A stretch of DNA of 64,000 nt from Phocaeicola coprophilus (lineage in GTDB: Bacteria > Bacteroidota > Bacteroidia > Bacteroidales > Bacteroidaceae), in NCBI GenBank assembly GCA_016900015.1, contig JACJJM010000009.1, positions 57,526 to 121,525 of the forward strand. The letters are read 5' to 3'. A program made the translations under genes and the position numbers. Positions 48,343-59,000 of the stretch are shown one piece after another (the stretch's first letter is position 1; every line of letters starts with the position of its first letter). The notes under the pieces were generated by a model. That model had not been told where the DNA came from. It made no database searches and was given only the letters and a program-made list of their open reading frames with translations.

Positions 48343-50298
48343 TTAATGCTTGGGATGGTCGAGCGTCATGCCTTGCTGCACCATCCACTCTGTGGCCTGG
48401 AGCATGGAGAAGCAGTAGGACTTCAGCTGGTTGTATGGTTCGGACATCGCAGCCGGTTTCGGAGTGCCGTCCGACGTGTCGTAGCAGAACTCGCGCTGCA
48501 CGGCAGGGTCGTAGACGTACAAGTGGCTGTTGTCGCGGGCTGCCACGGTGTTGTCTGCCGTGTAGAACATGGCAGGGCGGCGTTCCTTCAGGAGGTTCAC
48601 GCCAAAGTTGTTCTGTGTATAGCTGATGCCAAGCATACCCAGAAGTGTGGGCGCTACGTCCACCTGGCCAGCAAAGTCGGTGCGTTCCTCAGGCGTGATA
48701 CCCGTCTCGTAGATGATGAAAGGAATGTGGTTGTATGACTGGGGCAACTCGCAGTCGGCCGTGCCCACCATCTTACCGTGGTCGCCCAGGAAGACAAAAA
48801 GCGTATTGTCAAACCAAGGCTCGCGGGAGGCTGCTTCCATGAAACAGCGGATAGACCAGTCGGCATACTCCACGATTTGGTGTTCCAGCACGTCGGTCGC
48901 AGGATGGAAATGCGGCGGGATGATGTAAGGCGGGTGGTTGCTGATGGTCAGCAGGGTGGCAAAGAAAGGTTTGCCCGTGGCCGCATGGCGGTTGAGCACC
49001 GGCAGGGCGTATGAGAAAAGGAAATCGTCCTGCACGCCGAAACCATTGACCACCTTGCTGCGCGGATAATTCTCTTGGGAATAGATTTCCTGGTAACCAT
49101 TGGTACGGAAGAATGCGTTCATGTTGTCGTATTGTGACTCATGGGTCATGAAGAACATCGTCGCATACCCGTTGTCGCGCAACACGGTGGGCAAGCCCGA
49201 ATAAGTGGGGATGACCGACCCCTTCATGGCATTGCGCTTCATCACTGACGGGAAGGAATAGAGCGTGGCGTAAAGCCCGTGGTTCGTGTGGTTTCCGGCC
49301 GAATAGAAGTTGGCAAAGGACAGGGATTTGTGATACAGACTGTCCAGATAAGGCGTCAGGCGTGCTTCCTGTCCGAAACGCTGCATCAGGCTGGCCGACA
49401 TGGACTCCATCAGCACCATCACGACATTCTTGCGCGAAGGCACCGTGTCCGCATCCACGATGCGGGCCAAGGGAGAGATGCCATCGATGCCCGTACGCCC
49501 CAGGTAGGACTGTGCGTTGCGCACAGCTTCCTCGGCAGGCATGAGATGGAGTGCCTTGTTTTCCGAGCGGCCGTCGTCGACCACACTGGCCATGAGGTTG
49601 AACGTCGGGTTGATGCCCATCTGGTTGAGTACCGGATTCAGGCAGAAATAGGCAGCGCTGACTTTTATCGGGTTATAGCCGATACGGCCACGGATGCCAA
49701 ACAGGCATAAGCCGACAAAGCAGGCCGTGGCGAGCAGGATGCCGCCGCGGTGTAGCCAGGAGACGGACTTCGGACGCTCCAGATGTGACCGTAACACCTT
49801 CGTATAACGGCCCGTCAAGAGGGCAAACAGAATCGTCGCCACCAGGAAGTAGGCGATGTATTTATAGTAGGAACTTTCGCCGACTACCATGGAGGCTGTC
49901 GTCGTCCCGTATTCAAACCAGTTGAAGATGGAAGAATTGAGCACCTTGGTGAAGTAAAGGTAATAAGGAATGTTGGCCGCTGCCGACAAGAAGAGGACGG
50001 CATAGAGCACGACAAAGTAATAATGGAACGAGCGGAACAACCATTTGCCGTAATAGCCGAACAGTGCAGCAATGCCGCACACGGCCAGGGGCACTATCAG
50101 CACGTAACAAGCAATCACGTTGTCGAACCATACGCCGCGCACGAAAGCCGTCAGCACCATGCTGGCGTCATTGCGCAGTTCGTCAGGCACTTGCGGACGG
50201 ACATCCATCCAGAACAGCAAGCGAAACAACGTCAGGAAGAGCAGTCCTGTCACGTGGACCGACAGTAAGTAGGCGAATGATTGGAAGAATCTTTTCAT
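48343..50298 (-). CDS. LTA-synthase/sulfatase-fold membrane phosphotransferase
   Basis: This 651-aa protein has five N-terminal membrane helices (first LLSVHVTGLLFLTLFRLLFWM) and a large periplasmic sulfatase-fold domain from about residue 270. Visible active-site segments are VVMVLMESMSASL, the nucleophile loop AGNHTNHGLYATLYSFPS with a likely catalytic Thr, and FLGDHGKMVG. This is the LtaS/OpgB group, which moves phosphoglycerol or phosphoethanolamine groups onto glycans or lipids. It is convergent with the LPS-type cluster, so decoration of LPS or a capsule is plausible. A TACTTTTG box at 50330-50337 serves it. Confidence 0.85.
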   Translation of the reverse strand: MKRFFQSFAYLLSVHVTGLLFLTLFRLLFWMDVRPQVPDELRNDASMVLTAFVRGVWFDNVIACYVLIVPLAVCGIAALFGYYGKWLFRSFHYYFVVLYAVLFLSAAANIPYYLYFTKVLNSSIFNWFEYGTTTASMVVGESSYYKYIAYFLVATILFALLTGRYTKVLRSHLERPKSVSWLHRGGILLATACFVGLCLFGIRGRIGYNPIKVSAAYFCLNPVLNQMGINPTFNLMASVVDDGRSENKALHLMPAEEAVRNAQSYLGRTGIDGISPLARIVDADTVPSRKNVVMVLMESMSASLMQRFGQEARLTPYLDSLYHKSLSFANFYSAGNHTNHGLYATLYSFPSVMKRNAMKGSVIPTYSGLPTVLRDNGYATMFFMTHESQYDNMNAFFRTNGYQEIYSQENYPRSKVVNGFGVQDDFLFSYALPVLNRHAATGKPFFATLLTISNHPPYIIPPHFHPATDVLEHQIVEYADWSIRCFMEAASREPWFDNTLFVFLGDHGKMVGTADCELPQSYNHIPFIIYETGITPEERTDFAGQVDVAPTLLGMLGISYTQNNFGVNLLKERRPAMFYTADNTVAARDNSHLYVYDPAVQREFCYDTSDGTPKPAAMSEPYNQLKSYCFSMLQATEWMVQQGMTLDHPKH

Positions 50299-50329
50299 GG
50301 GGTCTGGTTTATTCTACAATTTATTGCCG

Positions 50330-50337
50330 CAAAAGTA
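50330..50337 (-). promoter_or_regulatory. -7 promoter box for the LTA-synthase-like gene
   Basis: The minus strand reads TACTTTTG, 31 bp before the ATG at 50298. Confidence 0.55.
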
Positions 50338-50381
50338 GTACAAAAAAGCGGATGTATAACATGCCCCCAAACATAAAGTCC

Positions 50382-50389
50382 TATCTTTG
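50382..50389 (+). promoter_or_regulatory. -7 promoter box for glf
   Basis: TATCTTTG lies 30 bp upstream of the glf ATG, divergent from the preceding promoter. Confidence 0.6.
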
Positions 50390-50419
50390 CAAGACTAACT
50401 GAACTCATTCCTTAGGATA

Positions 50420-51529
50420 ATGAAAGCGACTTATGACTATCTGATTGTGGGTGCGGGCCTCTTTGGCGCGGTGTTTGCCCACGAAGCCACGCGCAGAGGA
50501 AAGCGTTGCCTGGTGGTGGACAAGCGGCCGCATGCGGGCGGCAACATCTATTGCCGGGAGATGGACGGCATTCAAGTGCACTATTACGGAGCACACATCT
50601 TCCATACGGACAACCGGCGTGTGTGGGACTATGTCAACCGTTTCGTCACCTTCAACCGTTTTACCAATTCGCCGCTGGCCAACTTTGAAGGCCGTCTCTA
50701 CAACCTGCCTTTCAACATGAATACCTTCTACCAGCTCTGGGGCACTCGCACGCCCGAGGAAGCACGTGCACGCATCGAGCAGGAACGCGCCCCATACGCA
50801 GGCATTGCCGAGCCACGCAATCTGGAGGAACAGGCCTTGAAGCTGGGAGGACGCGACATCTACGAACGGCTCATCAAGGGATACACCGAAAAGCAGTGGG
50901 GACGCGCTGCCACCGAACTGCCTGCTTTCATCATCCGTCGCCTGCCTTTCCGCTTCACGTTCGACAACAACTATTTCAATGACCGCTACCAGGGCATCCC
51001 GGAGGGAGGATACAATGCACTCATCGACGCCCTCCTGAGCGAGTGTGAGGTGAGGCTCGGCACGGACTACTTTGCCCACCGTGCGGAGCTGGACGCCCTC
51101 TCCGACGCGGTGCTCTTCACGGGCTGCATCGACGAGTATTTCGAATATTGCTTCGGACGCTTGGAATACCGCAGCTTGCGTTTCGACCATCGTGTGCTGG
51201 AGACAGACAACTTCCAGGGCAATGCCGTCGTGAACTACACCGAACGCAGCATCCCCTATACGCGCATCATCGAACACAAGCATTTCGCCTTCGGCACCCA
51301 GCCGACGACGGTCGTCACGTATGAATATCCGGATGATTTCGCTCCGGGCAAAGAACCTTATTACCCGGTGAACGACGAACGCAACTCCCGTATTTATGAC
51401 CGCTACCGTACATTGGCTGACAACTGCGTGGATGTTCTCTTCGGGGGACGGTTGGCCCAATACACTTATGCCGACATGGACGACACCGTGGAAGCTGCGC
51501 TCCGGCTGTCGGAAGAAGTCTTACGATAA
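50420..51529 (+). CDS. glf: UDP-galactopyranose mutase
   Basis: This 369-aa FAD enzyme converts UDP-galactopyranose to UDP-galactofuranose. The FAD-binding N-terminus is YDYLIVGAGLFGAVFAHEA, followed by DKRPHAGGNIYCR and YGAHIFHTDNRRVWDYV. Substrate-binding elements include GYTEKQWGRAATELPA and RLPFRFTFDNNYFNDRYQGIPEGGY (two segments), and the C-terminal end has GRLAQYTYADMDDTVEAAL. Length is normal. It implies galactofuranose in a surface glycan. It is followed by a GtrA gene 24 bp downstream. Confidence 0.97.
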   Translation: MKATYDYLIVGAGLFGAVFAHEATRRGKRCLVVDKRPHAGGNIYCREMDGIQVHYYGAHIFHTDNRRVWDYVNRFVTFNRFTNSPLANFEGRLYNLPFNMNTFYQLWGTRTPEEARARIEQERAPYAGIAEPRNLEEQALKLGGRDIYERLIKGYTEKQWGRAATELPAFIIRRLPFRFTFDNNYFNDRYQGIPEGGYNALIDALLSECEVRLGTDYFAHRAELDALSDAVLFTGCIDEYFEYCFGRLEYRSLRFDHRVLETDNFQGNAVVNYTERSIPYTRIIEHKHFAFGTQPTTVVTYEYPDDFAPGKEPYYPVNDERNSRIYDRYRTLADNCVDVLFGGRLAQYTYADMDDTVEAALRLSEEVLR

Positions 51530-51553
51530 AATTCTCTACCAAACGACTGAGAC

Positions 51554-51934
51554 ATGCACCGTTCGCTTTCTGAAATCATCCGCTTCGGCATGGTGGGCGC
51601 CCTCGCTACGGCGCTCCACTACGGCATCTACTTTCTCCTCTGGCGCTACGCCGGCTTCAATGAAAACATAGCCTACACGGTCGGCTACGCGCTGAGCTTC
51701 GTCGCCAATTTCTACCTTTCGGCCTACTTCACGTTCCGTTCGCGTCCCTCCTGGAAGCGGGCCGGCGGCTTCGGCGGCGCCCATCTGGTGAACTACCTGC
51801 TCCATATCTGCCTGCTGAACCTCTTCCTTTGGCTGGGCATCCCCGAGGAATGGGCACCTCTCCCCGTGTTCTCCATCGCCATCCCGGTCAACTTCCTGCT
51901 GGTGCGCCTGGTGTTCAAGTCGCGCCGGAAGTGA
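51554..51934 (+). CDS. GtrA-family membrane protein
   Basis: This 126-aa protein with four membrane helices matches GtrA-like proteins: FGMVGALATALHYGIYFLLW, YTVGYALSFVANFYLSAYF, HLVNYLLHICLLNLFLW and FSIAIPVNFLLVRLVFKS. The family is thought to move lipid-linked sugars across the inner membrane or to assist surface-polysaccharide assembly. Its position after glf suggests work on a galactofuranose-containing glycan. Confidence 0.9.
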   Translation: MHRSLSEIIRFGMVGALATALHYGIYFLLWRYAGFNENIAYTVGYALSFVANFYLSAYFTFRSRPSWKRAGGFGGAHLVNYLLHICLLNLFLWLGIPEEWAPLPVFSIAIPVNFLLVRLVFKSRRK

Positions 51935-51985
51935 ATCTGCGGTTTCGCCTTCCGTTTTTCGCTCTTCCGATTTCGCATAAAAAGA

Positions 51986-52027
51986 GAGCGAACGGATGTT
52001 TCCTCAAGAAAAGACATCCGTCCGCTC
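51986..52027 (+). terminator. Hairpin after the GtrA gene
   Basis: Arms GAGCGAACGGATGT and ACATCCGTCCGCTC pair with one mismatch, with AAAAA just before. There is no strong T tract on the plus side. Confidence 0.5.
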
Positions 52028-52080
52028 CGTTCATTGTTTGCCGTCCATAAAGGGCGTCCGACCTGGGTATAGACTCCGTG

Positions 52081-52145
52081 CCCGGCTACCCTCCTTTCCG
52101 TGGTCGCCTACCTTCCTTTCCGTGGTCGGGCGGAATAGAGGGGCA
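52081..52145. repeat. CTTTCCG-family palindromic repeat (copy d)
   Basis: CCCGGCTACCCTCCTTTCCG shares CCGGCTACCCTC with copy b. It is followed by a second CTACCTTCCTTTCCG word and CGGGCGGAATAGAG, the phrase also present in copy c. Confidence 0.55.
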
Positions 52146-52156
52146 ACAAATACCTT

Positions 52157-53731
52157 TTACCAAGCCTTGTACATCAGTCGGCTGGCTACGCCTTCACCTG
52201 TCAGAGTCATGTCAGGTGTAGTGTTTACTTCGGGTTGACCTACATTGGGTATGAGATGGAAATAGCATTTCCATTCGTTTCCTTTTGAAGTCATGATGAT
52301 GAGATAGTTTCCACCATTCCCGGAGTTACACTGCATGTGGGTGATTTGTTCGTCTGTGGGAACGTCGAAAAGTTTGAATTCACGTTCATCAAGGCCCGGA
52401 GCATCTCGGTAATAGTAGATTTCGTTGCCGTGATTGAAGTAGACCAAGTCTCCAGAGCCAGGGGTTGCCATGTAGTCGCATTGGAGCAGTAGACTACCAG
52501 CCGGTACTTCGTTATAAGCATCAAAGGGAATCGATTTGCTTCCCCAAGCATACACCATCTTGATAAGTCGATATTTATCATTGCTCAATTCGTGAGTGAG
52601 TATATAGACTTGCGGACTTGAGTTCAAGCTACGTGAATACTTGATGATGTCGCTGTTCAGATTGCTGGGTTCGATAAATTCTCCGTTAAGCTGGAATGAA
52701 GCAAGCGTGCTGACGTTGGATGACGATGAATTTGGCAAGTAACGGTAGAAACCTTTGGTTTTCGTGTCGTAGAGCAACACGTCGCTTGATGAGGTGTAGG
52801 GGATGACGGCCGGATAGTAGGTATGGTCGCTCGGCTTGAGAGTGTATTTGCCGATGCTTTTGGGGGTCATAGTTCCTACATATTTGAATGCCGTGCCCAC
52901 AACGCCGTAGAGATTGCCGCCGTCGATGAGTATCTGATGGTTTGACGTGTCAATGAAAAGGAAAGCTTGAGGATTGCGGCTGGCGGGCGCGGTGTAGAAC
53001 TGTTCGTCGTAGTCCTTGAGGAGCGTCATGTCGCCTCCTCCTTGGAGCACCAATGCGTCGCGGTCGCTCAGGAAGTGCCAGGCTTCGAGCAATTCGATGC
53101 TGGTCGTTCCGTATTCGTCAGTTACGGGGTGACAATAATTGTTCTCCTGCCAGGCCAGGTCGACGGGGTTGCCTGCGAGTGTATAGCCGGAGAGGGCGAT
53201 GATGTCGCGTGTCGGTTCCACTCCTTCCGCTGGATAATTAGCCGGGAAGTAGTCCACGTCGCTGTATCCGTCTTTGGCTTTCATGATGTACCATCCACGG
53301 CTGAATGAAGAAGAACTGACAGTCATTCTGTATTGGTTTTCCTTAAATATACCTAACTCGTTGTCGGTTACTTTAAAGCAGAGAAGCCATTCTCCGGCAC
53401 GGAGCATGACGCTTGGCAAATCCAGGTTTTGGCTTCTTGCTAGCTCGATGCGTTCGTCGGTGGTTGCATTGGTGTTGTTTGGAAATGCATACCAGAGGAA
53501 GCTGTATTTGTCCGAGCCGTCCAGTCCGGAGACATTGGCGGTCAAATGAAGTTCCTCGCCCTTGACGGCACGGATAAAATCGTCGTCCTCTCCGATTTCC
53601 GGAACAGATATGCTGATGGGCAGCATGTCTTCAGATGGAATATAAGTGTAGTTGCCTTTATCATCGATGCAGGAGGCCAGACATGCCAATGCCATAAACA
53701 TCGTGAGGCTTGTGATATGTTTGCGTATCAT
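52157..53731 (-). CDS. PKD-like family lipoprotein
   Basis: This 524-aa lipoprotein has signal CLASC (Cys21). A PKD/Ig-like region (about 40-150: LHLTANVSGLDGSDKYSFLWYAFP) is followed by blades of a beta-rich domain (GWYIMKAKDGYSDVDYFP, LYGVVGTAFKYVGTMTP). This matches the PKD-like lipoproteins that accompany DUF4843 and SusD proteins in Bacteroidetes. It probably sits at the cell surface and helps bind the substrate of the adjacent SusC-SusD pair. It is the last gene of the sigma/FecR-controlled operon. Confidence 0.82.
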   Translation of the reverse strand: MIRKHITSLTMFMALACLASCIDDKGNYTYIPSEDMLPISISVPEIGEDDDFIRAVKGEELHLTANVSGLDGSDKYSFLWYAFPNNTNATTDERIELARSQNLDLPSVMLRAGEWLLCFKVTDNELGIFKENQYRMTVSSSSFSRGWYIMKAKDGYSDVDYFPANYPAEGVEPTRDIIALSGYTLAGNPVDLAWQENNYCHPVTDEYGTTSIELLEAWHFLSDRDALVLQGGGDMTLLKDYDEQFYTAPASRNPQAFLFIDTSNHQILIDGGNLYGVVGTAFKYVGTMTPKSIGKYTLKPSDHTYYPAVIPYTSSSDVLLYDTKTKGFYRYLPNSSSSNVSTLASFQLNGEFIEPSNLNSDIIKYSRSLNSSPQVYILTHELSNDKYRLIKMVYAWGSKSIPFDAYNEVPAGSLLLQCDYMATPGSGDLVYFNHGNEIYYYRDAPGLDEREFKLFDVPTDEQITHMQCNSGNGGNYLIIMTSKGNEWKCYFHLIPNVGQPEVNTTPDMTLTGEGVASRLMYKAW

Positions 53732-53752
53732 TGTGTTTGTGTTATTAAAAGG

Positions 53753-54490
53753 TTAGTAGTCGAATGAGACAAGTGTGCCGTCAGCTTCAGACAGTGGCTC
53801 GTCAGGATGTTTGGCATTGTATTCTTCCAGTCGTTGGGAGCAGACGGTGTACATCCAGCTCGCCAGTCCCGGGTCGATGGGACGCTCTTCGAAATCTTTG
53901 TATCCGGTAGCTTCGATGGCGAAGCGCAGTTTTTCCGGCCCCCAGGAAGCTCCCAGGTAGTTGCTCCAATAGCTGTCCCAGATACTGGGTTTGATAGCTG
54001 TGTCGGTCATGGTGATGGTATAGGTGCGCCATGCGTCAATGCCCGGGCGGAAATATTCATTGGCTTGGATGGAGAGTACCAGCCGTTTGGTCGACGACTT
54101 GAGGGACTCGTCGCGCAGCAGGATGACGGGGACGAGCCGTGTGACTTCGCCCGCACTGATGCGGATGGAGTCGCGCACTTCAGGGTCGTCGAAGGGGATG
54201 TAGTGCACGCCTGGTTGGGCAGCATCCGATTCGCTCGTGTTTGTTTGTACGATGGTAAATGGACGGTCTTGGTCGGAAGGAAGGCCCATTGTGATGGTTT
54301 CCACCCACACGGTGTCGCGCGGAATGTGTGAGTCGAGAGTGAAGAACGAGTAAGCGACACTGTCGGCTGTCTCATGGTCGAAATAGATAGCGGGGTCATT
54401 CTCATAGGTATCCATTTCGTTGACCGAGCAGCTTGTGGCGAGAGTCAGCATGCCTGCCACAGAGGCTATGATAGCATATAGATGTTTCAT
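53753..54490 (-). CDS. DUF4843 lipoprotein
   Basis: This 245-aa lipoprotein has signal LATSC (Cys21), followed by an acidic linker and NDPAIYFDHE, the typical start of DUF4843. Two beta-sandwich parts follow (DTVWVETITMGLPSDQDRPF, RLVLSIQANEYFRPG). The family is only found with SusC/SusD loci; its task is unknown, and substrate capture at the surface is inferred. It lies 20 bp after the SusD stop. Confidence 0.85.
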   Translation of the reverse strand: MKHLYAIIASVAGMLTLATSCSVNEMDTYENDPAIYFDHETADSVAYSFFTLDSHIPRDTVWVETITMGLPSDQDRPFTIVQTNTSESDAAQPGVHYIPFDDPEVRDSIRISAGEVTRLVPVILLRDESLKSSTKRLVLSIQANEYFRPGIDAWRTYTITMTDTAIKPSIWDSYWSNYLGASWGPEKLRFAIEATGYKDFEERPIDPGLASWMYTVCSQRLEEYNAKHPDEPLSEADGTLVSFDY

Positions 54491-54510
54491 GATAAACTGT
54501 CGTTTTAGAG

Positions 54511-55974
54511 TTATTCAAAGTCAGTGAGTCCGTCGGGCTTAGGTACGACCAGGGCATTTTGAGGCAGCGTGTAAGCACTGGGCCAGGTATAGGCCGTGTA
54601 GCCATGACGTTTGTAGAAGTAGAAGAGTTGTCCTTCGCCGTAGAACTCTTTGCGGTATTCGTTTTCGAGGAAAGATACGATTTCGTTTTCTGTGGTCAGG
54701 GTGCCGTCAATGGCTGTCTTTGTCAGGCTTCGTGCGACAATGTAAGGCTCGAGCCATGTGTTGAGTTCAGCGATGGGCGCGTCTTCCATCAGGATGAAAT
54801 ACATTTCCACGGAACGCAACAGCGGGACGCGGTTTGAACTGGAATTCGTGTTGTTTCCTGTGTATTTGCGAAAATGTGTGATGACGTTTTGTTGATAGAT
54901 GACGGTTTCCCAATAGCGATTGTTCTGATAACGGATGTCGCTGTTGTGGATGTCACTTTCATAAGCCACGTCCAGGGCCGCTTCGTCTTGGTTGAGGCTT
55001 GCGGTTTGTGTACTGAATAGAGGTTCGACGATTTCTTGCAAGTCGGGGTTGTCGATGTCGAACAGATGTTCGTCATACATCACCAGGTTAGATCCGCTGG
55101 TCGTCAGAGTGGCTTCTGTGGTGAGCGGGAATTTTTCAGATTCGATGACTTGGCGGGCATAATCGGCAGCTTGAGTCTTATCGCCTTTCCAGTGATACAT
55201 GCGGGCTAGTGTGCCTAATACGGCATAATAGTTGAACCGTCCGTGGCGGAAGTATTGCCATTCATCTTCGGGGAAACCTTCAGTACCGATGTAATAAGTG
55301 TCTTCCAGTTGTTTCATGGTGTTGGTTACGGCGGGATCAAATTCTTCGAGTATGGCTTTAGCGTCGAGCAAGTCTTTTTCCATGAGAGTAAACACTTCAC
55401 CCCAGGTTTTTGATATGAGTTTCGACGGGTCATTGGTTATTTCTGTCACATAAGGGATAGCGTCTGTGCCGTCGGTTGCTGTCTGAGGCATGGGGCCAAA
55501 CATGCGGAGCACGTCCAAATGGAGAAAAGCACGAAGTCCAAGCGCTTCGCCACGCAGAAGTTTGTCGTTGTTGTAGCGGAATGTAACTTCTGGATGTTCA
55601 TCGAGGTTCTTCAATAAGTCATTGAGCTGGGCGATAGCATTGTAGTATTTTAAGAAGATAGAACTGAAGATAGGTTCAACACTTTGGTGGGTATAGTCGA
55701 AACGATTGAGTGCATAGAGCACATCAGTGTTGAGTGCCGGGTCTTTCCAGAGGTGGGCCAAAGCGTCGTTGACGTACATAGTAGTCTGGCGACCATAAAG
55801 TGTTTGTTCGGCAATACTGATGTAGACGCCGTTGAGCGCTTTTTTAAATCCGTCTTCGCTTTCGTAGAGTTCTTCTCCTTTGATTTGCGAGCGTGGATTG
55901 ACGTCGAGCCAGTCGTTACAAGCTGAGCAAAGAGCCAGTACGACGAAGAGCAGTGTATAAGGTAGTCTTTTCAT
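54511..55974 (-). CDS. SusD/RagB-family nutrient-binding lipoprotein
   Basis: This 487-aa lipoprotein has signal LCSAC (Cys19), then NDWLDVNPRSQIKGEELY, a typical SusD N-terminus. Helical TPR-like parts include RGEALGLRAFLHLDVLRMFG and the C-terminal YRKEFYGEGQLFYFYKRHGY. It caps the SusC channel encoded just upstream and binds the substrate. It is one of four surface proteins in this operon. Confidence 0.93.
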   Translation of the reverse strand: MKRLPYTLLFVVLALCSACNDWLDVNPRSQIKGEELYESEDGFKKALNGVYISIAEQTLYGRQTTMYVNDALAHLWKDPALNTDVLYALNRFDYTHQSVEPIFSSIFLKYYNAIAQLNDLLKNLDEHPEVTFRYNNDKLLRGEALGLRAFLHLDVLRMFGPMPQTATDGTDAIPYVTEITNDPSKLISKTWGEVFTLMEKDLLDAKAILEEFDPAVTNTMKQLEDTYYIGTEGFPEDEWQYFRHGRFNYYAVLGTLARMYHWKGDKTQAADYARQVIESEKFPLTTEATLTTSGSNLVMYDEHLFDIDNPDLQEIVEPLFSTQTASLNQDEAALDVAYESDIHNSDIRYQNNRYWETVIYQQNVITHFRKYTGNNTNSSSNRVPLLRSVEMYFILMEDAPIAELNTWLEPYIVARSLTKTAIDGTLTTENEIVSFLENEYRKEFYGEGQLFYFYKRHGYTAYTWPSAYTLPQNALVVPKPDGLTDFE

Positions 55975-56056
55975 AAGTGTATGTTCATATAAATTTAGTG
56001 TCTGAAGTTATAGCAATTCGGTCAGTGGAGTAACTCGAATTGCAATAGAGAGTTTC

Positions 56057-59000
56057 TCAGAAACGCACGGTGAGCGAGAGAGAGAATTTTCGTGAGAACG
56101 GATAATCTGTTCCTCGTTCGCGTTTGATGGTTGATTTGTAGAATAAATCTTCCAAATAACCGTTAATAGCTAGGTATGAGATTCCGAAATGTTTCTGTGT
56201 CCATTCTGTGGGGACTTCATAACCAAGGTTGAGAGAAGAGCAATAGAACGTGTTGTCCTTGAAAACAAAGCGTGATGTCGGACGTGTTTCAGTCATGTCT
56301 TGTACTCCTTTGTAGAGAGCTATGTCACCAGGTTCAGACCAGCGGTCATAGAGTACCCGGCGGTCAGCATTGTCATAAGGAGCGATGTTTTCCACTTTCG
56401 AAGCTAGTGTACTGTTATAAGCTTTGCCTCCCCAGCGATAGCCGAACACCATGTTTAAGGTGATGCCCTTCCAACGCAGGTTACTATTAAGTGTACCTTG
56501 AATCTTAGGCTCAGCGACACCACAAGGCACTTGATCTTCAGCTTCCCATTCGAATGTTTCTGTACCATCACGTTTGACAAATATTTCTCGACCAGTCGAA
56601 GGGTCTATGCCTTTGGACGGTACAGCATAGATGGTATTCATGGATTGGCCTTCGCGATAGATGAAACTTGGGTTGTAAGTATCTTGGTTGAGCAGATCCT
56701 CGTTTAGGTTTTCTAGCGAGTTGGAGATTTCTTTCACCTTATTTTCGTTGTGGGCCATCTTCACGCCTACTGTCCAGCGCAAATCTTGCTCTACATTGCG
56801 AATGATTTGTGCGGAAGCTGATAGTTCATAGCCTCGGTTTTCGACTTTGCCCACATTGGCTTTGTAGCTTTCAAATCCGCTAGAGATAGGCATGTTTACG
56901 TCTGCCAACAAATCATTGGTCAGTTTATTATAGACATCAATGCTGAATGTCAGTCTACGATTGAGGAGTTCCATGTCGAGACCGACGTTCCATTGTGAAG
57001 TCTTTTGCCATTGCAAATCGGGATTTCCATAGGCCATAAGGTAGACGCCATACCAATTTTGTGTGCTGAGGCCACCAAAATCTTGATAGGAACGAATGGA
57101 GAGATAAGATGCAAAATTTTGCGATCCAGTGATACCATAAGATAGGCGCAAACGGGCTATATTAATCCACTTTACATTTTCCATGAACTTTTCGTTCTGA
57201 ATGTTCCAGCCCACACCTGTTGACCAGAATGGGGCGAAGTGCTTGTTGGAACCGAATTGCGACGATCCGTCATATTTCCCGTTTAAGTCAATAAAGTAGC
57301 GTCTGTCGTAGGTGTAATTTAGGTTGAACAGTGCACCGAATCCTCGTGAGATAGATTCTGTACCACTGGGGCGTCCGCTTTCTTCATATTGGTTGGCCAT
57401 GCCCAAAAAGTCCATATTGTCTACGGAAATACCTTCACCGACAACTGTATAGTTTTCGGCTTTCGACTCGCTTACTGTGATTCCAAGGCCGGCAAAAAGC
57501 TGATGAAGGTCTTTGAAGGTTTTTGAATAGTTCAAAGTGAAACGGCCTTCATAACTTTGGGAGTCCCCCGTGCCGTATATGTATTGTCCCTTGCGCTTGT
57601 AGTCGTCTCCTGTGTAGTTGTCAAACATCGTGTCGCTTGCTGGATAGTAAACATCTGAGCGGCTGGTCTCTTTTGTATAAGAGAATTGTCCACGCAGGAA
57701 GAGTTCTGGCAAGATATACCATTCGACGGAGAAATTGTTTGTAATATCCGTATATTCACTGCTGTCCTTACGCGGCAAGTAGGCATTATAGAGCGGGTTG
57801 TACACTGTGTTGCGATCGCCAGTCATGGGATAGAAGAAGTCTTCCAGTTCTTTTTTGAGATTGCCTTCTTCATCGTAAGGGGTATAGTAAGAGTTTAAAG
57901 CGCAATATTCGCTGAACGAGCCGTAGGGGGAGTTCTTGGATGTTGTGTTTGTGATTTGCAGATTGTTCTGGAAGGAGAAGTTCTTATAGCGATATTGTAA
58001 GAACATGTTTCCTGATAGGGTGTTACGATCGGAACCTTTCATAGCTCCTGCAACATTGTTGTATGTCAAGTTCGCTCCATAACGCAGATGTTCATCTCCG
58101 CCTTCGATGGAGATATTATGGCGTGAACCGATGCCTGTTCGGATTGGATATTTCATCCAATAGGTGTCCACACCGCGTTCTACGTCCATGCGGCGTTGGT
58201 TGTAGAGGGCTTGCAGGTCGTTGTAGGTCTGCATATTGTCATCTTCATAAAGTCCGGCCAGCCGTTCGTATTCCAACTTTTCGCGTGCATTCATCAAGTT
58301 GTAAGAGGTCAAGTCGGGGGCCTCTATTTGCAATGTACCTTTATAGCTGAAACGTAGTTTGCCTGGCTCGATGGGCTTACTGGTGATGACGACAACGCCG
58401 TTAGAACCTTTCGAACCATAGAGTGCTGTGGCATTGGCATCCTTCAACAATGTGATGCTTTCCACTTGACTTTCGTCCAAGTCCATGAAGCGGGTGAGCG
58501 AGATTTCAAAGCCGTCGAGGATGAAGAGCGGCTGGTTGGCTGTGCGTTGGTTGTCTGCGCTTACCTGCATGTCTTGCACATCAGTCGGCAGGGCAGAAGC
58601 ACCACGGATGGTGATGCTTGGCAGGCTGTTCGGGTCAGAACCAATAGCTAGATTGTCGGCAATGTTGAAACTTGGATCCAAGTTGCGCAGGGTGGAAATG
58701 AGGCTGCGGTTTCCGGCTTCTGCGATTTGTTTGTGTGTGAAGGTCGTAGCCGCTCCGGTGTAGCTTTCACGTGTGGTGTTGAAGATACCGGTGACAACAA
58801 CTTCGTTCAGTTTTTCCGAGTCTTGTTCAAGCTTAATATCTTTCATGATGTCGCTCTGTCCGGCAGCAAGTTGTACTTCTTGCTGTTTCATTCCGATGTA
58901 ACTTACTACAATCGTTGAAGCTTTGTCTGTGGGGATTTGGAGTGAATAATGACCGTTGACGTCCGTGATATTACCGCTCGTCTCTCCCTTCAGACGAATG

